A stretch of 64,000 nt of DNA from Butyrivibrio sp. INlla18 (GTDB taxonomy: Bacteria; Bacillota; Clostridia; Lachnospirales; Lachnospiraceae). A program made the translations under genes and the position numbers. The stretch lies in the NCBI RefSeq assembly GCF_900103635.1, contig NZ_FMXK01000009.1:1-64000 (forward strand). Direction: 5' to 3'. The notes beneath the pieces were generated by a model, which saw only the letters and a program-made list of their open reading frames with translations, was not told the DNA's origin and searched no databases. Positions within the stretch are counted from its first letter, which is position 1, and the number at the start of each line of letters is the position of its first letter. Of the stretch, positions 8,701 through 15,413 are shown piece after piece.

Positions 8701-10323
8701 ATCATCAGATCTATAAACAAAAACCACATAGTCAGGAGTAAAAGGAGACGCTCCATTTAACTCTCTAGCAGAAAGCTCCGAGTACAAGAATTGTAGTGCA
8801 TGCTTTTTGGATTCTTCATCGTACATGAAGTATCTTAAGTTTCCATCATCGCTTTCCATGTTTGGAATCCATCTTGCCCACGAAAAGAGCTCTCTATCTT
8901 CTTCTGACATGATCATGTACATCTTTACATCCTGATAAAAATGCTGCCCTGCTATACTGATCATCAGATTCTTGGCAAATTGATAAAGCTTATTTCTTGA
9001 TCCCAATACGCCAATAGCATTAACCTTTGAAAGAGCTAGCTGAATTGGCATATTGTCCAGATACATGTACTTCTTTTGCATCTCTTCAGGATATTCCTGA
9101 AGATTGTCACCTGGATCTATTGTGTCCTGCTCTCTATACTGAATCTGGTTGTATGCTTTCCTTCTGCCAGTTCCAATCCACACATTTAAGTAGTCCGCAT
9201 GTTCTCTTTTCTTTTCAAAAAGCCTTGCATCAAAGTTTTCTATGAACTGTAGGATAATTTCCAATGATGGCATCATCTTCCCGCAGATATTCACTTCTTC
9301 TTTTTGAAGCTTTTGTATTTCCTCTTCTTTTCTATCAATATAGGCGTTGTAGTTATTTATTCTGTCTATCTTCTGCTGCCGTAAGTTCTTTTTACCAGAA
9401 AAATAGGAAACTATGGACATGATGATGCTCATTCCCATGCTGGCTCCAAAGTAGATCATGTACATTCCATTAGAGCCCATCATGCTTCTAACGCCCACCA
9501 TGATCACAAGCATTACAACCATTGGAATAATACTGGTGATCAGATTTGTATTTGCATCCACAGGCACTTGCTGAGGAGGAATAACGTTTACCTGCGTATC
9601 TGGAACAACATATATCTGTCTTGGATTTCTAATAAACTGAGGATACTCAAAGTGATTGCAAGGAATATCCGTTACTTTAGCCTCCAATGATGTCCTTATT
9701 CCTGCATTGGTAGAAGTATAAAAACATTTATCTTTTATATAGAAAATTGCACCATGGATCTCTATGAAATCTCCCTGGTTTGCTATAGCCTGTTCCTGCC
9801 TGACAGCGTGTCCATTGATTTCTATCCCATTAACAAAATCCCTCAGGTTTATCCTGTAGGACTCTCCATCACTAGTAACTACTACTCTGCCATTTTGAGA
9901 GCCATTACCTGGTGTAAAAATGTGACAATCTTCCGTATTACCTATAACTACAGACCTGTCATCCGGAATACTGATGCAATAATTGTAATTGTCCTGAGCT
10001 GTCTCATAGTCTACAGAAAAGTCTATGTAAAGAAGCTCAATTCCTGTATCTACGAACTTAATTACAATTCTCTCGCCAACATTCAAGTAGCACAGTTTGT
10101 CATCAACAGACTTTCCTGTTGTTATATTTACTTCATCGCTACAAAAAGCTACATACTGATCATCACGTTTTTCTATGTCCACTCTAAATTCATGAGCAAA
10201 TGCTTTCTTTGAAAATCTCACGTGACAATTCTTGTCAGTACCAATACTAAGGGCTGAAATGTTCTCTTTTAGCTTTATTTCCTTATAGATGTTATTTCCG
10301 TAAATTGTGATCTTATAATTCAT
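5797..10323 (-). CDS. essC: T7SSb motor ATPase EssC/YukB (FHA, membrane, three FtsK-type ATPase domains)
   Basis: This 1508-aa protein is the membrane motor of type VIIb secretion. Two FHA-like domains fill about residues 1-195, with the second better preserved (VVIGNTEDCHIF; GIEINGHAV). Two transmembrane segments lie at about 261-308. ATPase domain 1 has Walker A GTTGSGKS (696-703) and Walker B LILIVDEFAE (801-810). Domain 2 has GASQNGKT (1025-1032), but its Walker B reads VIIIDNYSS, with Asn after the Asp. Domain 3 has a degenerate P-loop, GRRHSGKK (1308-1315), and FIILNSSD in place of Walker B. Only D1 therefore looks fully catalytic, as is common in EssC. It lies between yukD/esaB and the WXG100 genes, the usual order for this system. 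Confidence 0.97.
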   Translation of the reverse strand: MNYKITIYGNNIYKEIKLKENISALSIGTDKNCHVRFSKKAFAHEFRVDIEKRDDQYVAFCSDEVNITTGKSVDDKLCYLNVGERIVIKFVDTGIELLYIDFSVDYETAQDNYNYCISIPDDRSVVIGNTEDCHIFTPGNGSQNGRVVVTSDGESYRINLRDFVNGIEINGHAVRQEQAIANQGDFIEIHGAIFYIKDKCFYTSTNAGIRTSLEAKVTDIPCNHFEYPQFIRNPRQIYVVPDTQVNVIPPQQVPVDANTNLITSIIPMVVMLVIMVGVRSMMGSNGMYMIYFGASMGMSIIMSIVSYFSGKKNLRQQKIDRINNYNAYIDRKEEEIQKLQKEEVNICGKMMPSLEIILQFIENFDARLFEKKREHADYLNVWIGTGRRKAYNQIQYREQDTIDPGDNLQEYPEEMQKKYMYLDNMPIQLALSKVNAIGVLGSRNKLYQFAKNLMISIAGQHFYQDVKMYMIMSEEDRELFSWARWIPNMESDDGNLRYFMYDEESKKHALQFLYSELSARELNGASPFTPDYVVFVYRSDDIKGHPILKYVERARSLGFTFVFFEEYEEMLHYAVDQRIYLDNNENVGTVQDIHDGMNEQHFDYIHEPQARVANAALKLAPVFIDEVSLESSLTKHISLYELMNIMSAYDLDLGKRWKESKIWESMAAPIGVLASGKTMSLDIHEKFHGPHGLVAGTTGSGKSELLQTFIITLATLFHPYELGFVLIDFKGGGMANQFKNLPHLNGAITNIDGKQIDRSLASIHAELVKRQLLFAQYEVNRIDDYIKLFRDGVAKTPLPHLILIVDEFAELKTDQPEFMKELISTARIGRSLGVHLILATQKPAGVVNDQIWSNSKFKICLKVQDKTDSNEVLKSPLASEIKEPGRAYLQVGNNELFELFQSAYSGETATIKNVDQSKSFDICKVDLSGKREIIYQQKPEKEEGGETQLEALIQYIGDYCKEENIEKISPICLPALEEVIPYDTEAVVDEVSDVTVPLGVYDDPSRQAQGVLSLNITEGNVLIIGASQNGKTNLLQVIIRGLAERYTPEEARIYIMDYGAGFLSNYGGLKHVAGVVKPSDDEKLKNLFKLIKEDIDKRKEKLSELGLSSFASYREAGYREFPQEVIIIDNYSSFKGMCTEYIDQLTECLREGAAMGVVFILTSPQASSFGLRLLSYFQNRFAFPVNDQSEFGYIFDHCKLRPDDLPGRMVYKVDREYFEAQTYLAFDAEKEIERIELIRKMIADINEKYKNFGDMAIPEVPEIVTEEIMNSMLVDGTEKYQVPFGISFKTIKPVCVDLMEHISMVIAGRRHSGKKSFVNYLVNYVDAHKEKAPVDIYILDGFKEECKALSEFGSVKLYTTDETEFNETLVHIYEDVENSYGKKGEEKDKEAFKFIILNSSDYYQNLSMQREALAIYKKLFSKYKNEKIFILILDCEVTVGTPGISEFLRLVRDEKCSMAFENITEQHVFDVSAPILRAFKKKLEVGEAYLMENSTLYKIRTVFHEKSV

Positions 10324-10329
10324 TCTGCA

Positions 10330-10584
10330 TCATCCTCTGGAATATATGATCTTTGATCCCTGATGGAGCTTGTACTCTTCAAGTGTTGTATCACCCCTTA
10401 GTAGAGCTACCGGATTTTCACTTCTTAAATAGCAATCAGATGGATCATTCAATCTAATTCCCAAGTTCAAGCCTCTATTTAAGCCATATATCAGCTCATT
10501 TGCGGATATACCCAAAGGTATCTCTATATCAAATTCTTCATTTAATTTGGGAATCGAAAAAACTACTATTATTTTTTCCTTCAT
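10330..10584 (-). CDS. esaB: EsaB/YukD ubiquitin-like T7SS protein
   Basis: The 84-aa cytoplasmic protein begins MKEKIIVVFSIPKLNEEFDI and ends with LEEYKLHQGSKIIYSRG, the pattern of the YukD ubiquitin-like fold. In Bacillus and Staphylococcus this is a small accessory or regulatory component of T7SSb. Its stop is six bases before the essC start, so the two genes are tightly coupled. Confidence 0.9.
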   Translation of the reverse strand: MKEKIIVVFSIPKLNEEFDIEIPLGISANELIYGLNRGLNLGIRLNDPSDCYLRSENPVALLRGDTTLEEYKLHQGSKIIYSRG

Positions 10585-10626
10585 TTTTCTGCTCCAATGA
10601 TCGTATACTTGCTTAACCCTGCACTT

Positions 10627-11340
10627 TTATGGAAGGTACTTTTCTAATTGACCGCTTTTAACAAAGTAAACTTCTAACTTATCGTTATAGGAATAAATAG
10701 CGTCTCCAATATCTTCTAAACTGTAAGCCAAATCCGTATCAGCAATAATTACTTGTTCAAGATCACTAAATTTACTGAGTAACATTCCAATATCCGAAGG
10801 ATTTAAACAAGATTGCGTGTAATCCATTATCAGTACCTTATTAGTCACGTACCCATCCATACTTAAAAAGCCACTAATATCCGCATCCATCAATATATAT
10901 GCATACTGAAGTTCACAGGAATCTTCTCGTTTTAATTGGTGCAAATAATTATCTATGTTGTAATACCTACATTCCTTATTAAGAAACATCATCCCAAATT
11001 CACCACTGGGTTCATATGTTGCAAAACATATATCCTCGATATTAGAAAAGTAATCAGGATTTTCTAAAACATACGCATTATGTTTATTTACGATGTCACA
11101 TACAGCTTTATAACCTTTCTCAGAAGTATCACAATTAATATCAATCTCTATTGATTTATCTGTTTCTCTGTAACTCTGTATTTTTATTTCTCGGTGACTC
11201 AGTAACCCTATTTGTTCAACCCACTCTTTGTGTGATGATTTAATGTTAAATTTATTTACATACATTATCTGTGAACATCCCATAATGCAGATAAGCGATG
11301 AAATGATCATAAGGTTAAATATTTTTATTATTTTTTTCAT
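10627..11340 (-). CDS. lipoprotein, third of three tandem paralogues in the T7SS locus
   Basis: The 237-aa protein starts at the ATG giving MKKIIKIFNL; a GTG two codons upstream is less likely. Its hydrophobic signal ends in ICIMGC, a plausible lipobox. The mature domain matches the two upstream paralogues: HKEWVEQIGL near the start, KGYKAVCDIVNKHNAYVLENPDYF, a PSG segment, then LMDADISG and LEVYFVKSG near the end. The start is five bases after the previous stop. The domain should lie outside the membrane. No enzymatic motif is seen. Its position after effector candidate B suggests an immunity or scavenging role. Confidence 0.8.
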   Translation of the reverse strand: MKKIIKIFNLMIISSLICIMGCSQIMYVNKFNIKSSHKEWVEQIGLLSHREIKIQSYRETDKSIEIDINCDTSEKGYKAVCDIVNKHNAYVLENPDYFSNIEDICFATYEPSGEFGMMFLNKECRYYNIDNYLHQLKREDSCELQYAYILMDADISGFLSMDGYVTNKVLIMDYTQSCLNPSDIGMLLSKFSDLEQVIIADTDLAYSLEDIGDAIYSYNDKLEVYFVKSGQLEKYLP

Positions 11341-11345
11341 ATACA

Positions 11346-12014
11346 CTAATTTACATATTCTTTAAGTTCATTAAGAGACTTTTGATATACTTTCACTGAC
11401 GGAACATTACTCGTAATAACTTTATAAATATCTGCAATTTCTCCGTGATCGTGTTTATAATCTATAATCACTTTTTTTAATCCATGTATTCTGCCAACAA
11501 AAGAATATGCTTCTGAACTAATTTGTCCACTATTTGAATCTGTCAAAACTAATGCTGGTACATTTAACTCTAAATCTGAATTATTCATTGCTTTTATAAT
11601 TTCATATATGTCAACGTAGCAATATTCTAACTTAGGAGTATCTAAATTCACATCAACTGAGAATAATGGATCCGCATTGCTATAACACATAAGTGTCAAA
11701 CCACTTGGATGAATTGCCTCGAATGAAATCTTATAGCCTGAAGGGAAATAATCAGGATTCTGCTCTACAAATCTGTTATGAATATCCACTATTTCAGACA
11801 ATGATTCGTACCCTCCTTTATAAGAGTCGCACTCAATATAGAGCTTTATCTCATTATCAGAAATATAAGACGAATCTAAATGAAGTCCATCTTTTCCATT
11901 GATATTTAGTTCTTTATTCCATTGTCTATAATCCATAGATAAATCCACATATATAGCACGGCATAAACATATAAAAGCAACCACAACCAACACGCTTACT
12001 ACTAGCTTTTTCAT
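11346..12014 (-). CDS. membrane-anchored protein, second of three tandem paralogues
   Basis: The 222-aa protein is read from the ATG giving MKKLVVSVLV; a TTG two codons upstream is possible. One N-terminal membrane segment is followed by an outer domain with YRQWNKELNI, GGYESLSEIVDIHNRFVEQN, PDYFPSGYKISFEAIHPSG, VPALVLTDSNSG and VKVYQKS. These blocks align along the full length with the gene upstream, and more weakly with the lipoprotein downstream, so this is a tandem duplication that has diverged. I do not recognise the domain. Confidence 0.8.
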   Translation of the reverse strand: MKKLVVSVLVVVAFICLCRAIYVDLSMDYRQWNKELNINGKDGLHLDSSYISDNEIKLYIECDSYKGGYESLSEIVDIHNRFVEQNPDYFPSGYKISFEAIHPSGLTLMCYSNADPLFSVDVNLDTPKLEYCYVDIYEIIKAMNNSDLELNVPALVLTDSNSGQISSEAYSFVGRIHGLKKVIIDYKHDHGEIADIYKVITSNVPSVKVYQKSLNELKEYVN

Positions 12015-12040
12015 ATGCAATATTTTTCTCTATCCTCAAT

Positions 12041-12721
12041 TTAATTTGGCATTTTCACATACTCATATCCTGACTTTAAATAAACTTCTACCCCCGGAGC
12101 ATATTCCTGAATCGCTTCATATGCCTCGGAATATTCACCATGATAATAACTATAATCAAGGACCACTTTTTCTAAGCCTTTCATTTGTTGTACGACTGAA
12201 TATGATTGTTTTACCAACGTCCCAGCATTACCATCAGTCAATACAAGTACCGGCACTTCAAACATTGCATCAGAATAGCTGAAATCATCTAGAATTTCAT
12301 ATATATTTGCGGAGCAATATCCCATTTTCAAACCATCTATCTTTGTTACATCATTCTCCAAAGGCGGAACATTACTAAATATCATATAAGACTTTCCGCT
12401 TGGCCTTTGTACCACAAAACTAATCTCGTAATTATCTGGAAAATAGTCTGGTTTTTGTTCCACAAACTTATTATGTGTATTAACTATTTCATTTAAGGAT
12501 TCATATCCATCATGAGTGTTCTCTAAAGTAATATACACATCTATCCCATCATCAGATAACTTCATCCAATCAAAATCAAGCCCATCACGCTTTTTAATAT
12601 TTAATTCTTTTTGCCACTCTCTATAAACTCTGTGCAAATCCACATATACGATTCGGCTAATGCAAATTATTGCAAATACCAATAGTATTACTACTCTAAT
12701 AATGATTTTCTTTTTTTTCAT
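12041..12721 (-). CDS. membrane-anchored protein, first of three tandem paralogues
   Basis: The 226-aa protein has a basic N-terminus and one membrane segment (about residues 6-24). Its outer domain carries YREWQKELNIKKRDGL, GYESLNEIVNTHNKFVEQK, PDYFPDNYEISFVVQRPSG, VPVLVLTDGNAG and GVEVYLKSG. It begins 12 bases after effector candidate B ends, which makes it the closest immunity candidate for that putative secreted peptidase. An outer, membrane-tethered domain would suit neutralising a protein acting outside the cell; this is inference. Confidence 0.8.
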   Translation of the reverse strand: MKKKKIIIRVVILLVFAIICISRIVYVDLHRVYREWQKELNIKKRDGLDFDWMKLSDDGIDVYITLENTHDGYESLNEIVNTHNKFVEQKPDYFPDNYEISFVVQRPSGKSYMIFSNVPPLENDVTKIDGLKMGYCSANIYEILDDFSYSDAMFEVPVLVLTDGNAGTLVKQSYSVVQQMKGLEKVVLDYSYYHGEYSEAYEAIQEYAPGVEVYLKSGYEYVKMPN

Positions 12722-12733
12722 TTTTTCCCTTTC

Positions 12734-14482
12734 TTAATGAACAGTTGTATTAGTAATACTAGAAAAAGGCCTATTTCCTGGATGCTTAGAGACATATTCG
12801 ACATACTCATCATAATCGACATATGCTTTTTCTCCCCATGTAGAGATTTCAACCATCCTTTTCAATTCACCATTGTTATCATAGTTTTCATAGATGGCAG
12901 TAACTGTAACGTAATGACTATCCGCAGTATAAGTATCAATATATGTTCCAGTAGCAGCATCGTATTTTTTTATACTCAGTTTTTCTATATCCTTTTCATC
13001 CACAAACCCCAAGTCTTTTCCTGTTTCTAAAACAATACCATTTAAATTATCATGAAACGCCCATATAACTGGTATATCATTAGATAATTGCTTTTTTATA
13101 TTTACATAATCCTTTTCATAATCTTGCGTAAGATCCCAATGGCTACTTACTTCCACGCTGTTTTCCGCTTTTATGCACATTCCCTCAACATAATTACACA
13201 TCTGTACAGGCAATGCTCCTGTTGGACCTATAACAGCAAATGACCTTAGCGCTGAAGCACATCCTTCCGAATACGAATCAAGGTCCATATCTTCACATAA
13301 AAAGAATCCATTCGCTAATTTTTTATAATCTTCTTCTGATATATTGTATTGACCTGTCAGGTATAAATACTGATTGACTGCCGCTACAACACCACAACCA
13401 TTTTCATTTAGCCTATTATCAAGAACATGCAATAAACCATCGCCTGTTGGGAATTTCCCCTGATCACCACCATAACGAATTGTCTGAACGCCATTACTAT
13501 CCGTTTCAATGACTTTAACGAAATAATTATTGTTTATTCCGATACGTTCTCCACGTGCAGATTTATTAATTGATACCATTTCTGCTAACGTCACAGTTCC
13601 CTTAGAAAGAGTTGCATCTATGTCCTCATCAGTAATTCCAAGCCCATGTAGTTCTGCTCTATGTGCTCTCTCAAGAGATACACTCTGTATATTAGCTTTA
13701 TATCCTGAATAATCGTAGTTTCTGGTATAGCTTGCCATAAATGGAGATTCACATATGCTTCCAAACTTCTCAGATGCCATTGTATTAAGTTTGTTTACTC
13801 CATTAACATATTTAACAAAAGAGCTAAAAAGAATTTCTAACCTTTCCTTCTTATCACAATCATCTTGTATTGCAGCGCACTCTCCTGATACATCTATCTC
13901 TCCAATTTCCAAAGATGATAAATAATCGAGAACTGTATTGTTCTCTTCTGAAATTATCGAAAAAAGCCCAATTGCACTTTCTGTAGTTGAGCCGATTGCT
14001 CCTCCATCCTGACCATAATAGGTATCTTCAAGGTAGAGTTCTGTAGTCAATGGTGCTTGTGCAGTTCCCTGCATTGCAGAATAGAACCCAACTGTTGCAA
14101 ACACATCTCCGCAATATTCTTCCAAGCCTTCTAATATCTCATAGAAATTCTCACAACGAAGTAATAAGTTATTTGCGCAATACGATACCTGTTCCATAGT
14201 TTCTATAGCGATAATTGTTTTATCCAATAAATCTGCATAGATGTTATTAAGGTAAAAATGATCACAACTTGAAAATGCTTTTGTTGTAAGTCCGTTTGAT
14301 GCATCTTCTACCTTTGTTATATTGGTTTGAATTATATCCTTCCAAGCTAGCAAAGTATCTTTTAACGTAATATACTCATCAATAGTTAGATTCAATACCC
14401 TTTTGTCCAAGTAAATGACACATTCTGAATTGCCTGTTGTTATCCCCGTTCTTTGGATGTTGTCTGAAACATTTGTCCCCAT
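12734..14482 (-). CDS. T7SS effector candidate B (582 aa), shared N-module plus papain-like C-terminal domain
   Basis: Residues about 22-310 match effector candidates A and C (YLDKRVLNLTIDEY, LLLRCENFYEILEG at 106-119, EIGEIDVS, IQDDCDKKERL, GITDEDIDATL). The C-terminal part, about 340-582, looks like a C39/papain-fold cysteine peptidase. It has GCGVVAA with Cys363, SHYVTVTAIY with His523, and ISTWGEKAYVDYDEY downstream, where the family usually has Asp or Asn before the Pro/Thr-Trp. The third catalytic position here may be Ser547 or absent. No Sec signal is present. It lies between the FHA genes and three membrane-anchored paralogues. A secreted peptidase is the best guess; activity is unproven. 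Confidence 0.8.
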   Translation of the reverse strand: MGTNVSDNIQRTGITTGNSECVIYLDKRVLNLTIDEYITLKDTLLAWKDIIQTNITKVEDASNGLTTKAFSSCDHFYLNNIYADLLDKTIIAIETMEQVSYCANNLLLRCENFYEILEGLEEYCGDVFATVGFYSAMQGTAQAPLTTELYLEDTYYGQDGGAIGSTTESAIGLFSIISEENNTVLDYLSSLEIGEIDVSGECAAIQDDCDKKERLEILFSSFVKYVNGVNKLNTMASEKFGSICESPFMASYTRNYDYSGYKANIQSVSLERAHRAELHGLGITDEDIDATLSKGTVTLAEMVSINKSARGERIGINNNYFVKVIETDSNGVQTIRYGGDQGKFPTGDGLLHVLDNRLNENGCGVVAAVNQYLYLTGQYNISEEDYKKLANGFFLCEDMDLDSYSEGCASALRSFAVIGPTGALPVQMCNYVEGMCIKAENSVEVSSHWDLTQDYEKDYVNIKKQLSNDIPVIWAFHDNLNGIVLETGKDLGFVDEKDIEKLSIKKYDAATGTYIDTYTADSHYVTVTAIYENYDNNGELKRMVEISTWGEKAYVDYDEYVEYVSKHPGNRPFSSITNTTVH

Positions 14483-14497
14483 ATATACTAATAATCC

Positions 14498-15397
14498 TTA
14501 CTCAAAAATAATTCTGAATGTAATATCAGCTATCTTTAACTCATCCCCTGCATGAATCTGATGCATATTGTTAGGTTCAAGCTTTTCTCCATTGAGCCAT
14601 GTGCCATTTGTACTGCCAAGGTCAGAAATCTGGATGCATTCTGGAGTCTTTTGGATCACGCAGTGTCTTCTACTAATAGCGCCGCTGATGTTTACTATAC
14701 CGTTGCATTCATCGCTCTTACCGATCACAAATTCATCTGCTGCATCAACAAATTTAAAATGACCAAGGCCGCCTTCATATTCCAAGATAATCTTGTTTAC
14801 CTCTTGTTCATCCCTGCTTTCTTCTTCATTAAAAAATAAAGGTTCAATGAGAATATCAATTAGCTTCTCTATTTCACTTTTTCTTTCTATGCCAGCATTT
14901 GAATCAAGTGCCACATCAAGGCATTCTTTAATCTGGGACAATTCAGGGCATTCTCCCAGAGCCAGAACAACGTCATTTACAAATTTAAGAAGCTCTTCTT
15001 CCCAATATGCCAATGCAGCTCTTTGGTCTTCAAAGACTCTTGGAATCAAGATGAATTTAACGGTCTTTTTTTCTAAATCCAAATAGATATGTTCTTTTCT
15101 TAGGTCTATAAATGTCAGTTCCCAAAATGGACTGTCTTTTACAAGTTTTATAACCCTTCCCAAATCTTGCAAAAGAGACATCAACATATATGTTGGTACT
15201 TCACCTTCCAACGTCTTATAACTACTTAAGCTATTAGTATTAAAAACGATTCTTTCTTTTCCATTCTTAGAGATCATTCTGGCTTCAAGCAAAAGCTCAT
15301 CTCTAGCCTCTATCAGTGTTTTTACAGCTAGCCCAAGATATTTCTCATCACCATCAAACGTATATGCAATATGGGTTTGAAACTGTTCCGTTACCAT
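14498..15397 (-). CDS. DUF6382 and FHA domain protein
   Basis: The 299-aa cytoplasmic protein has an N-terminal DUF6382-type region (about 1-190) and a C-terminal FHA domain (about 222-295). The FHA core shows FVIGKSDECNG, ISRRHCVI, and DLGSTNGTWLNG, so the residues that bind phosphothreonine are kept. GAGGA precedes the ATG. DUF6382-FHA proteins occur in Firmicutes next to T7SSb genes. Because no EssB/YukC is recognisable here, the N-terminal region could occupy the EssB cytoplasmic pseudokinase position; this needs structure comparison. Confidence 0.8.
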   Translation of the reverse strand: MVTEQFQTHIAYTFDGDEKYLGLAVKTLIEARDELLLEARMISKNGKERIVFNTNSLSSYKTLEGEVPTYMLMSLLQDLGRVIKLVKDSPFWELTFIDLRKEHIYLDLEKKTVKFILIPRVFEDQRAALAYWEEELLKFVNDVVLALGECPELSQIKECLDVALDSNAGIERKSEIEKLIDILIEPLFFNEEESRDEQEVNKIILEYEGGLGHFKFVDAADEFVIGKSDECNGIVNISGAISRRHCVIQKTPECIQISDLGSTNGTWLNGEKLEPNNMHQIHAGDELKIADITFRIIFE

Positions 15398-15413
15398 GCC
15401 ATTTCCTCAATAC

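Noticed and set aside
9754..10212. 152-aa gene on the plus strand
   Set aside because: Antisense shadow of the essC FHA region, with no ribosome site or family.
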